From positions 128,821 through 192,820 of the forward strand of contig NZ_CP073582.1 in assembly GCF_018200035.1 (NCBI RefSeq): a stretch of DNA of 64,000 nt, read 5' to 3'. The notes under the pieces were generated by a model. That model was not told where the DNA came from. It saw nothing but the letters and a program-made list of their open reading frames with translations, and did not search any database. Shown here piece after piece: positions 27,661-35,776 of this stretch (positions within the stretch are counted from its first letter, which is position 1; each line of letters begins with the position of its first letter). The position numbers were made by a program, and so were the translations under genes. The stretch is from Sulfitobacter albidus (GTDB taxonomy: Bacteria > Pseudomonadota > Alphaproteobacteria > Rhodobacterales > Rhodobacteraceae).

Positions 27661-27960
27661 ATGGCGAGACTAGAGCTAAATCCAGAATTCAAACTCAAGG
27701 ACCTTGGCAAGGAGGTCCTGAATGCTGGCCGCGCAGCCGCGGCGGGCGACATCAGTATCGCGGAAGAGGCCGAGGAACGTATCACGGGCATGTTCCCCGA
27801 AGAAAAGCGCAGGCCCACGATCAAATTCGTGCGCGATACCAAGGACCTTATCCATATCGTGATCCCCTATCTGCCCGATGGCGGCGGTGCGGGCAGCTAC
27901 GCGGACGAGCTTGCGGGCGAGGCGATGGGCCAGATCGTGGTCTACGGCTGCGGCCGGTAA
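27661..27960 (+). CDS. 99-aa peptide, candidate RiPP precursor for the YcaO enzyme
   Basis: A strong AGAGGGGG box precedes the ATG. The product has a charged, helix-prone first half (LKDLGKEVLNAGRAAAAGD, AEEAEERITGMF), a strand-like middle (KDLIHIVIPYLPDG), a glycine-rich turn (DGGGAGSY) and an acidic helix. It ends in IVVYGCGR with a single cysteine (Cys97). A leader-like front and a short Gly-Cys-Gly tail beside a divergent YcaO gene suggest a ribosomally made, modified peptide. Family not recognised, and it may instead be a small folded regulator. Reading continues 22 bases later into a transcription-factor gene on the same strand. Confidence 0.6.
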   Translation: MARLELNPEFKLKDLGKEVLNAGRAAAAGDISIAEEAEERITGMFPEEKRRPTIKFVRDTKDLIHIVIPYLPDGGGAGSYADELAGEAMGQIVVYGCGR

Positions 27961-27964
27961 ACGC

Positions 27965-27977
27965 GTCTCCTAGAGAC
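27965..27977 (+). promoter_or_regulatory. Small inverted repeat between peptide and regulator genes
   Basis: A 5-bp arm at 27965-27969 is mirrored at 27973-27977 across three bases, in the 22-base gap between the peptide stop and the next ATG (27983). It is too short to be a terminator and has no T-run. It could set the ratio of peptide to regulator translation, or be chance. Confidence 0.25.
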
Positions 27978-27982
27978 ACCGC

Positions 27983-29602
27983 ATGGCCGCGGCAAAAACC
28001 AAGATATTTCTGTCCGGCCCGCTGCAAATTATCTGCGACGACGGGCGCGACGCAACGCCGCCTGGCACCAAGGCCAAGGCGCTGCTTGCGCTCGTCGTCC
28101 TTTCCAAAAACGCGGTACGCAGCCGCGCATGGTTGCAAGACCACCTGTGGAGCACCAGCGCCCCCGCGCAGGGGGCGGCCTCCCTGCGAAAGGAACTCAG
28201 CCGTCTGAGTAAGTTTTTCGGGGCGCAAGATCTGTCCTGGTTCACCATCGCACGCGATACCGTCAGTATTGATCTGGGCGCGGTCGAGGTCGACATATTT
28301 GACACTGACCTCCCCCCCGACCGGGCCGAGCTGCTCGAAGGGCTCGACGTAGGGGATCCCGAGTTCGAGGACTGGCTCGCCATCGAGCGGCAGGCCTTCT
28401 GGAGCGTCGACACAGGCGAAGGCGACGACACCCCGATTCCCGCACAACGCCCCGCCCATTGGGGCCGCCAGCGCCCCATCCTCGTGCTGGAGCCGATGGA
28501 GACGGTGGGCGACACTGCGGACGTCGCCATCACCGCCGCCGCCATCCACGACGAGCTGATGTTCCTGCTGGGCACGCTTTCGGACGTAATCGAACTCCGC
28601 GATGCCCGCCGCCAGACCGCCCCCGTCGAAGGCTATATCCTCAGCGGCAGCGTGGTGGGGGCAGATACGCTGCGGGTGGGCGCGCAGCTGACGTCAACCG
28701 CCGATGACAGTTGTCTGTGGAATGGCCGCTTCCGCTTCCGGCAGGGTGACAGTTTCGACGCCGTCGAAGAAATCGCGATGGAGCTTGTCGCAGCGCTACA
28801 ACTGCGTCTGCGCGACGGGCACTGGGCCGACATCTGGTCCGCGCGCGCCACATCGACCGAAGCCTGGACCGAATTCCAGCGCGGCCGTGTCAAGGAAGGT
28901 CATACCACCTACGACGGGCTCTCCACGGCGATCAGGCACTACGAACACTGTCTGACACATGACCCCGAATATCTGCCCGCGCAGGTCGCGATCGGGTTTT
29001 GCAAGCTGGACCTCATCCGCCTTGGCATGGCCCGCGATCCCGACAGTTTTCTCTCGGAAGTGCAGACACTATCGGCGCGCCTTCGGGCGGAGCATCCCGA
29101 TGACGCCTATTGCATCGCCCTCGAGGCGTTCACGCATAACGTCGCAGGGCACACCGAGGAAGCCTGCGAACTGATGCGCCCCGTGATCGACCGCTGGCGG
29201 AACAGTCCCGAATTGCTGGGATACTACGGGACGCTTTTGGGATACGACGGGCGCTATGAGGCCGAAATCGCGGTCTGCCGAAAGGCCCTCGCCCTGACGC
29301 CGCACCCACCGATCTGGATCGAATCAAATCTGGCGATCTCCATGGCGCAGGTGGGGGACAAGGCCGCCTGGCATCATGCGCACAACGTTCTACGCAATGA
29401 CGCCGGAAACGTACGTGCGCGTATGGTTCTTTGCGCCCTTTCGGCCGAGGCCGGAAACACCTCGCTCGCGCGTCGCCACGCCCGACGGATCCTTGAGCTT
29501 GAGCCCGATTTCACCGCCGAAACATGGGCCTGGGCGCCGTGTTTTCGCGACCCCGATCATCACGCTCATATGGCCCGGCTGCTGGCATCCGCCGGGCTGT
29601 AA
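27983..29602 (+). CDS. Winged-helix transcriptional regulator with TolB-N-like and TPR regions (CadC/SARP type)
   Basis: In this 539-aa protein residues 1-95 form an OmpR/SARP-like winged helix (KIFLSGPLQIICDDGRDATP, KAKALLALVVLS, RSRAWLQDHLWS, AAASLRKELSRLSKFFG in outline). Residues about 160-290 resemble the TolB N-terminal-like domain of CadC-type regulators (RPILVLEPM, EGYILSGSVVG, WNGRFRFRQGD). The rest carries TPR-type helices (AIRHYEHCLTHDPEYLPAQ, AEIAVCRKALALTPHPP, ARRHARRILELEPDF). No membrane span is seen, so it is cytoplasmic. It lies 22 bases after the peptide gene and could sense the peptide or a modified product through the TPR region. That link is inferred. Confidence 0.72.
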   Translation: MAAAKTKIFLSGPLQIICDDGRDATPPGTKAKALLALVVLSKNAVRSRAWLQDHLWSTSAPAQGAASLRKELSRLSKFFGAQDLSWFTIARDTVSIDLGAVEVDIFDTDLPPDRAELLEGLDVGDPEFEDWLAIERQAFWSVDTGEGDDTPIPAQRPAHWGRQRPILVLEPMETVGDTADVAITAAAIHDELMFLLGTLSDVIELRDARRQTAPVEGYILSGSVVGADTLRVGAQLTSTADDSCLWNGRFRFRQGDSFDAVEEIAMELVAALQLRLRDGHWADIWSARATSTEAWTEFQRGRVKEGHTTYDGLSTAIRHYEHCLTHDPEYLPAQVAIGFCKLDLIRLGMARDPDSFLSEVQTLSARLRAEHPDDAYCIALEAFTHNVAGHTEEACELMRPVIDRWRNSPELLGYYGTLLGYDGRYEAEIAVCRKALALTPHPPIWIESNLAISMAQVGDKAAWHHAHNVLRNDAGNVRARMVLCALSAEAGNTSLARRHARRILELEPDFTAETWAWAPCFRDPDHHAHMARLLASAGL

Positions 29603-29661
29603 CTGGACGCAGACGCCCGCGCGCCCTAGGCTTTGCCCACCCCACCAACCAAGCGGACCCC

Positions 29662-31368
29662 ATGACCCAGAAAGACCCGCATAACCGTCAGCATTTGATC
29701 GAAAGCATCTATCGCATCGCGCTTGAGCCGCAGAGCTACGATGATTTCATCGGCGAATGGGACACCTTCATCCGCAAGCGGCTCGACGATCTGACCACGC
29801 TGCGCGCCAGCACCGAGGAAGGGGCACTCGACACAGATGAGGTGGCGGGGCATTTCACCCTCGCGATGCAGCTGCTTGAGCAGGCAGGTCGGCCCGAGAT
29901 TCGGGATGCCGACACCGGCACGCATCCGCGCATGATGGTGGCGGGAGACGGCACGCTGTTGTGGAGCAATGCCTCCGCCGAGCGCCAGCTCGGCGCGCGC
30001 AGCGGCATGTCGATTGAGGATCTCAAACTCGGGGCGCAAGCCTGCACCGATATTCTGTCCCTTCCGAAAAAGACCGATGACGCTGTCAGGATCGTGCAAA
30101 TGCCAACGCGGAAGGGCGCGCAGTTGCCGATGGCCTTTCGCTGCACGTCTGGAAGGGGGACGGACCGGCTTATCGAGGCGCGCCAGATGCGCCAGCACTG
30201 GCCAAAGGCGACCGATGCCCTGTTGGAGCAGGGATTTGGTCTTAGCCCCTCGGAAACTGCGATCTGCGCGCATATCGCCGCTGGACGCGGCGCGTCTGAA
30301 ATCGCCACCCAGCGTGACAGCGCGGTGGGCACCGTGCGTACCCAGATCAAACGCATCCTGCAAAAAACCGGCTGCGCGGGTCAGGTCGAGCTTGTCGGGC
30401 TTTTGTACGCCACCATGCGCCTTGCCGAACGGGAGACGATCCGCACCGTGCCCACGGCGCGCATTCCCGACAGGGTTCTGTCAATTGATCTGCCTGGCCG
30501 CACCATGCCCGTTGAGACCTTTGGCGATCCCGATGGAACCCCGGTGATTTTCTTTCACGGGATGCTGGACGGCAACACGATGACCCACGCCATGCGCGCC
30601 CTGCTTGAACGGCATGGCTTCTGCCTGATCTGTCCCGTGCGCCCCCATTTCGGCACCGCTGCACCGGACAACAGCGGCCCGATCCAGACAGCGCCCACGC
30701 GTTTTGCCCGCGACATCGCCACGCTGCTGGACCAGACCGGACAGCGTGACCCTATCCTGCTGGGCCACATGGGCGGGGCGATCTACGCCTACGCTGCCGC
30801 GGCACACCTGGGCACCCGCGCGCGGGGCGTCCTATCTGTTGCAGGTGCCGTGCCGCTGGTTTCGGGTGCGCAGTTTCGCGCCATGTCCGCCCGCCAGCGG
30901 GTTGTCGCGCTGACCGCGCGCTACACCCCACAATTGCTGCCCTTTGTGGTCCGCGCGGGTATCAGCCAGCTCGACAACAAGGGCGAACGGCAATTCATGA
31001 ATTCGCTCTACCAGACCTGCCCTGCGGATCTGAACGTCGCCGCCGATCCCGACATCGGCGATCTGCTCTTTTCCGGCTATCGCTTTACCGTCGCACAGGG
31101 GCACCGCGCGTTTGAGACCGATAGCTATCACGTGGTCCGCGACTGGTCCGCCAGCGTTTCCGCCAGCGCCCAGCCGATTGAACTGGTGCACGGGGTGCAC
31201 GACCCGGTCATCAGCTACGCCTCGGTCAAGGCATTTCACGACCGGCTGGGCGGGCGGGCGCAACTGACAACGATGCCCGAATCGGGGCAGTTGATCTGCT
31301 ATACGCATCCCGAAACCGTCATTGCGGCCCTTGAGCGGCTGCGTGATACGCCCGTTTCACCCGAGTGA
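29662..31368 (+). CDS. LuxR-type regulator fused to a degenerate alpha/beta-hydrolase (copy 1)
   Basis: This 568-aa protein has an N-terminal region (1-95, ESIYRIALEPQSYDDFIGEW), a PAS-like stretch (about 90-180, MVAGDGTLLWSNASAERQLG), a LuxR-type helix-turn-helix (about 190-255, LSPSETAICAHIAAGRGASE, VGTVRTQIKRIL) and an alpha/beta-hydrolase fold (about 270-565, HGMLDGNTMTH). At the nucleophile elbow the motif is GHMGG, with Met370 in place of Ser. The catalytic-His position reads SGQLICY (Gln543). The acid Asp514 remains. Such a fold may bind a ligand without hydrolysing it. The next gene is a close paralogue starting 5 bases after this stop. The ATG at 29662 was chosen because it begins the region shared with the paralogue. 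Confidence 0.8.
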   Translation: MTQKDPHNRQHLIESIYRIALEPQSYDDFIGEWDTFIRKRLDDLTTLRASTEEGALDTDEVAGHFTLAMQLLEQAGRPEIRDADTGTHPRMMVAGDGTLLWSNASAERQLGARSGMSIEDLKLGAQACTDILSLPKKTDDAVRIVQMPTRKGAQLPMAFRCTSGRGTDRLIEARQMRQHWPKATDALLEQGFGLSPSETAICAHIAAGRGASEIATQRDSAVGTVRTQIKRILQKTGCAGQVELVGLLYATMRLAERETIRTVPTARIPDRVLSIDLPGRTMPVETFGDPDGTPVIFFHGMLDGNTMTHAMRALLERHGFCLICPVRPHFGTAAPDNSGPIQTAPTRFARDIATLLDQTGQRDPILLGHMGGAIYAYAAAAHLGTRARGVLSVAGAVPLVSGAQFRAMSARQRVVALTARYTPQLLPFVVRAGISQLDNKGERQFMNSLYQTCPADLNVAADPDIGDLLFSGYRFTVAQGHRAFETDSYHVVRDWSASVSASAQPIELVHGVHDPVISYASVKAFHDRLGGRAQLTTMPESGQLICYTHPETVIAALERLRDTPVSPE

Positions 31369-31372
31369 TCGC

Positions 31373-33106
31373 ATGTCCGGCCCTGTCCCTCCTGCCCCGG
31401 ATCAAAATAGCTCTGACACGTCGGAGCTGATTGAAAGCATCTACCGTATCGCACTGGAGCCGCAAACCTACGATGATTTCATGGGCCAGTGGGACGACTT
31501 CATCCAGGGCCAGATCGACCGGTTGCACCAGTTGCACACAAATACCGCGCGGAAAAATACCGTCGAGAATACGGAGATCGAGAACCATTTCGGCATCGCC
31601 CTGCGGCTCTTGGAGCAGGCGGGCCGACCCGAGGCCCGACAGGTCGATCCGGCACACCGTACCCGTTTGCCACAGATGATGTTTTCGGGAAGCGGTGCAG
31701 TCGTCTGGCATAACAACGCCGCGCGCACCGCGTTCGATCTGCGGCCCGGCCGGATGCTGGACGATTTCACCATGTCGGTCCCGCACCGCGCCCAGCTTGA
31801 CGCGCTGTTCTCCGGGCAATCGCCGTCGCGGGTCGTGCTGGTCAAACTGGCGCACGGCACGGATAGCCCGCCGCTGCCCATCGCGTTTCAACCCAGCCCG
31901 CACGACGGCGGCGAAGCACTTTTCATGGCCACCGAAGTGCGTCAACGCTGGCCCGAAAGCACAGGCGCGCTTCTGGCAAAAGGGTTCGCGCTAACCGAGG
32001 CCGAAATCGATATCTGCTCGCATATCGTCGAAGGGCATGCCGCCTCTGACATCGCCAGCGCGCGCGGGGCTGCCCTGGGAACGGTGCGCACGCAGATCAA
32101 ACGAATCCTGCATAAAACCGGCTCCGCCACACAGGTCGAACTTGTGGGACTGTTGCATGCGACGATGCGGTTGGCCGAAAACGAAGCCCCCCCCGCGCAG
32201 CCGCAGGCCCGCATCCCCGACAGCGTCATCAACGTACAGCTTGCCGAACGGCGGATGCCGGTTGAAACCTTCGGAGACCCCAAGGGGCGGCCGATCATTT
32301 TCTTCCACGGAATGCTCGACGGGAACACCATGACACGAGAAATGCGCGCCGAACTGGTTGCACGTGGTTTTTATCTGCTGGCGCCGGTGCGGCCTTTTTT
32401 CGGTATGGCTGAACCCGACGACGGCGCGGGGATCGAGGATGCCCCCCAACGTCTTGCAGGCGACATTGAAGCGATGGTGAAACAACTCAGGATCAAGGCG
32501 CCGGTGTTGATGGGGCACATGGCCGGCGCGGTCTACAGCTTTGCCGCCGCCGGACGCCTCGGCAGACGGGTGCGTGGAATCGTAAATGTCGCGGGCGGTG
32601 TTCCGATTCATTCCGCCGCGCAATTCGCGACCATGTCCGTGCGCCAGCGCATCGTCGCGCTGACCGCGCGCTATACGCCCCGCGTGCTGCCCTTTGTCAT
32701 CCGTGCGGGCATGCAGCAGCTCGATAATCGTGGTGAGCAACAGTTCCTGCAATCGCTCTACGAACATGCCCCGGTGGACATGGCGACACTGCGCGATCCC
32801 GAGCTGCGCGAGACGGTGATTGCCGGGTACCACTTTACCATCGCACAGGGGCATCGCGCGTTCGAAATCGACAGCTATCATGTGGTGCGGGACTGGTCCG
32901 AACTGGTCACGCAAAGCAGTGTCCCGGTCGAGTTGGTGCACGGCATCCATGATCCGGTCGTCTCGATCGCTTCTGTCGAGGCATTCGCGCAGACACTTGG
33001 CGCACGCGCGTGCCTTACCCGTGTCGAGGATGCAGGCCAACTCCTGTTCTATGCGCAGCCCAGAACCATCCTCGATGCAGTGGATCGATTGATGGACGGC
33101 CCATAG
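31373..33106 (+). CDS. LuxR-type regulator fused to a degenerate alpha/beta-hydrolase (copy 2)
   Basis: This 577-aa tandem paralogue of the preceding gene has the same domain order and about half or more identical residues across its length (ESIYRIALEPQTYDDFMGQW; VGTVRTQIKRILHKTGSATQ; VETFGDP, FFHGMLDGNTMT). The same two catalytic positions are lost: GHMAG has Met383 instead of Ser, and DAGQLLFY has Gln556 instead of His, while Asp527 is kept. The shared losses mean the fold was already non-catalytic before duplication or is kept so by selection. It starts 5 bases after copy 1 and is surely co-transcribed. The ligand and DNA targets are unknown. Confidence 0.8.
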   Translation: MSGPVPPAPDQNSSDTSELIESIYRIALEPQTYDDFMGQWDDFIQGQIDRLHQLHTNTARKNTVENTEIENHFGIALRLLEQAGRPEARQVDPAHRTRLPQMMFSGSGAVVWHNNAARTAFDLRPGRMLDDFTMSVPHRAQLDALFSGQSPSRVVLVKLAHGTDSPPLPIAFQPSPHDGGEALFMATEVRQRWPESTGALLAKGFALTEAEIDICSHIVEGHAASDIASARGAALGTVRTQIKRILHKTGSATQVELVGLLHATMRLAENEAPPAQPQARIPDSVINVQLAERRMPVETFGDPKGRPIIFFHGMLDGNTMTREMRAELVARGFYLLAPVRPFFGMAEPDDGAGIEDAPQRLAGDIEAMVKQLRIKAPVLMGHMAGAVYSFAAAGRLGRRVRGIVNVAGGVPIHSAAQFATMSVRQRIVALTARYTPRVLPFVIRAGMQQLDNRGEQQFLQSLYEHAPVDMATLRDPELRETVIAGYHFTIAQGHRAFEIDSYHVVRDWSELVTQSSVPVELVHGIHDPVVSIASVEAFAQTLGARACLTRVEDAGQLLFYAQPRTILDAVDRLMDGP

Positions 33107-33161
33107 CCAAGCCCAGAGAATCTTGTCATAAGCCTGTCGGTTCTTTCTGCGAAGGTCTGCC

Positions 33162-33812
33162 ATGTCAGCATCCGTCCCCCTGCCCACCCATGAGATCACC
33201 TACCGCCGCGCCCGTGATCTGGTCCTGTTCGGAGAGTTGCTTCCCGGCGAGGCTGTCACCATTCAGGGCATTGTCGATCGTCTGGACGCCGGCGTCACAC
33301 CCGCGCGCGAGGCGATCCGCCGCCTGACCGCAGAGGGCGCCCTGCAAGCGCAGGACAATCGCCGCGTGCTGGTCCCTCATTTGACGATGGAGCAGTTGCA
33401 GGAACTGACCTACGCCCGCACCGGGATCGAGCCACAACTGGCCCGATTGGCGGGCGTCGATATGGCAGCCGAAGATATCGAGACGCTGGCCCGGATTGAT
33501 GGGCTCGTCACGGACGCGCTCGATACAGGGGACATTCGTGCCTATCTACGCCACAATCACGCGTTCCACATGACGCTCTACAGCCACGCGGAAGCTGAGA
33601 TCTTGCAGACCGTGGCTGCCGCGCTGTGGCTGCGGGTCGGCCCGTCCCTGCGCGCCGTCTGCGCGCAAGAAGGCACCGAGGTCATGCCGGACATGCATCA
33701 GGTCGCGATCTCAGCCCTGCGCGACGGCGATGCAGAGGCGGTTGGCGAGGCGATCCACCAGGATATCCTGCAAGGCCACGCGCATATCGCCCGCGCGCTG
33801 GAAGCTGGCTGA
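33162..33812 (+). CDS. GntR-family transcriptional regulator with FCD domain
   Basis: This 216-aa protein has an N-terminal winged helix (residues 10-75, GELLPGEAVTIQGIVDRLDA, TPAREAIRRLTAEGAL) and an all-helical FCD ligand-binding domain (about 85-210) with conserved metal-ligand positions (HNHAFHMTLY, DMHQVAISAL). FadR-subfamily members of this kind sense small carboxylates and repress catabolic operons. It follows the second LuxR-type gene by 55 bases on the same strand and is convergent with fbp. Its target genes cannot be told from the sequence. Confidence 0.85.
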   Translation: MSASVPLPTHEITYRRARDLVLFGELLPGEAVTIQGIVDRLDAGVTPAREAIRRLTAEGALQAQDNRRVLVPHLTMEQLQELTYARTGIEPQLARLAGVDMAAEDIETLARIDGLVTDALDTGDIRAYLRHNHAFHMTLYSHAEAEILQTVAAALWLRVGPSLRAVCAQEGTEVMPDMHQVAISALRDGDAEAVGEAIHQDILQGHAHIARALEAG

Positions 33813-33827
33813 AAACGCGCCTTGGCG

Positions 33828-34805
33828 TCAGCGGCTGTGGTAGTCGTCAATCAGCGCAACCTCGTCACGCGATCCCAGAATGACCGCGACCCGCTGGTGA
33901 TGACCCGTCGGCGCGACCTCCAGAATACGCCCCGCGCCGGTTGATGCGGCGCCGCCTGCTGCCTCGACCAGCAGACCCATCGGATTGGCTTCGTACATCA
34001 GCCGCAGCTTGCCACCCTGTTCGGCGTTGCCGCTGTCCTTGGGATACAGAAAAACCCCGCCCCGGGTCAGGATCCGGTGCACATCGGCGACCATGGAGGC
34101 GCACCACCGCATGTTGAACTTGCGGCCCCGGGGACCATCGGCACCGCGCAGGCAATCGTCGATATAGGCGCGCACGGGTGGCTCCCACATATCATAGCGC
34201 GACGCATTGATCGCAAATTCGCTGGTCTGTTCAGGGATGCGCATCTGCGGGGTCGTCAGCAGGAATTCCCCGCTTCCGGGATGATGGGTATAGGCCTGCA
34301 CGCCCTGCCCCACCGTTACGACCAACTGTGTGGAGGGGCCGTAAATGGCGTAGCCCGCTGCAATCTGTTCGGTGCCCGGGATCCGTGTGGTGGTGTCATC
34401 GCGCGCCACATCCGTGGTCAGACGAACGATGGAAAAAATCGTGCCGACCGACAGATTCACATCTAAATTGGACGATCCATCAAGCGGGTCGTAGTAGACG
34501 ATGAACTGCCCGGCATTGGGCGCGTCCACCAGCCAATTCACGGTCTCGACCTCCTCCGACACGAGTGCCGCCACGCCAGAGCTAACCATATCGGCAAAGA
34601 TCTCATCCGAGATCACGTCGAGTTCCTTTTGCGTCTCACCCTGTACGTTTTTGCTGTCCGCAGCACCCAGAATGCCGGCAAAGGCGCCGTGCCGGACCTC
34701 ATCACCGATCCGGCGGCAGGCGCTGGCGATATCCTCGATCAGGCGGATCAGATCGTCGGGTGTGGTCTGGGTGGTCAGCTGTTTACGCAAGGTGGGTTGA
34801 GACAT
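33828..34805 (-). CDS. fbp: Class I fructose-1,6-bisphosphatase
   Basis: This 325-aa protein has the FBPase metal and substrate motifs YYDPLDGSSNLDVN (about residues 103-116), SEEVE for an acidic metal ligand, and GGVFLYPKD and AGGAAS further on. It removes the 1-phosphate from fructose-1,6-bisphosphate in gluconeogenesis and, where present, the Calvin cycle. A GAGGA box precedes the ATG. It is the only gene of its unit and converges with the GntR gene 16 bases away. Confidence 0.95.
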   Translation of the reverse strand: MSQPTLRKQLTTQTTPDDLIRLIEDIASACRRIGDEVRHGAFAGILGAADSKNVQGETQKELDVISDEIFADMVSSGVAALVSEEVETVNWLVDAPNAGQFIVYYDPLDGSSNLDVNLSVGTIFSIVRLTTDVARDDTTTRIPGTEQIAAGYAIYGPSTQLVVTVGQGVQAYTHHPGSGEFLLTTPQMRIPEQTSEFAINASRYDMWEPPVRAYIDDCLRGADGPRGRKFNMRWCASMVADVHRILTRGGVFLYPKDSGNAEQGGKLRLMYEANPMGLLVEAAGGAASTGAGRILEVAPTGHHQRVAVILGSRDEVALIDDYHSR

Positions 34806-34987
34806 CGGGGTCCTCGATATTCAATTCATTTTCGCGACTGTGGCCCCGCCCGCACAGGAGGGCAAGGAACTTGCGGGGTCTCCCTTTTGAACTTGTCGCG
34901 GCTAAAGGCAGTTCCAAATTTTCTGAACGCCCCCGCAGTACGACGCGTCACGCAAATGTCGCTTGTTTTCAATTGCGATCCGGCGCT

Positions 34988-35662
34988 TCAGGCGCTTTTC
35001 AGATCTGCAAGCGCGTCGCGCATGTGGGCCAACGTCGTTGCCTTGATTTCGCGCTTGTTCTTGCTGAATACGGCCGGCATCGCGGCAAAGGTCTTTGCGT
35101 GGGCCATGGCCAATTCAACGACAGTATCCGCCGCGCCGGTTTCGTCCAGCAACCCGGCCTCCCGAGCTTGCGCGATGTCCAATTCTTCCGAAAGGACGGC
35201 CATCCGCGTCAGATATTTTGGCGTGATGCGCGATTGTGCAATCGCGATCAGAAACGCACCAAGATCGAGACCGATGCGGCTTTCGGGCATGCTGAACTTA
35301 AAATCACCCTCTGCCCCGACCCGATAGTCACAAACCATCAACAAAAATGCACCCATGCCGATGCCATGTCCGGTACAGGCGGCAATTGTCGGACGTGGGT
35401 GCGCCATCAAGCGCAGCAAAAGGTCGAACCCGCCCAGCACCTGCGCCCGGGTCGCATCGGCCCCCTTGCTGAATTCGCGCAGATCGAACCCCGCAGAGAA
35501 TACGCCGCCGCGCCCCGCAAGAACGACAGCCTTGGCTTTCGCAGCGTCAGCCTCATCCAGCGCGGCATTCATGCCCTGAATGAAGGCGGGGTTCACGACG
35601 TTCAACTTTGCGTCGTCCATCTGCACGAACGCGATGTTATCCTGGATCTCTACGAAAATCAT
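34988..35662 (-). CDS. Enoyl-CoA hydratase/isomerase (crotonase) family protein
   Basis: This 224-aa protein is short for the family (usually about 255-270). It has the oxyanion-hole segments GRGGVFSAGFDL (about residues 50-61) and CTGHGIGMGAFLLMVCDYR (about 95-113), followed by PESRIGL. The C-terminal trimerisation helices are present but short. It probably acts on an acyl-CoA in fatty-acid or amino-acid catabolism; the exact substrate is not evident. A GAAGG box supports the start. Confidence 0.85.
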   Translation of the reverse strand: MIFVEIQDNIAFVQMDDAKLNVVNPAFIQGMNAALDEADAAKAKAVVLAGRGGVFSAGFDLREFSKGADATRAQVLGGFDLLLRLMAHPRPTIAACTGHGIGMGAFLLMVCDYRVGAEGDFKFSMPESRIGLDLGAFLIAIAQSRITPKYLTRMAVLSEELDIAQAREAGLLDETGAADTVVELAMAHAKTFAAMPAVFSKNKREIKATTLAHMRDALADLKSA

Positions 35663-35776
35663 GTGACCTTCTTTCTTTGACTGACGGCCATCTTGCCCAG
35701 TTCACCGCATGGATCAATCCTAACCCTACGAAAACAGCCGCAGAGGATGATTTAGCCCGCCAGAGCCCCCGGCGGC

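Noticed and set aside
26358..28208. 616-codon plus-strand frame spanning the YcaO gene
   Set aside because: It crosses the 414-aa gene, the YcaO gene and the peptide gene in the wrong frame and has no domain; composition is that of a shadow.
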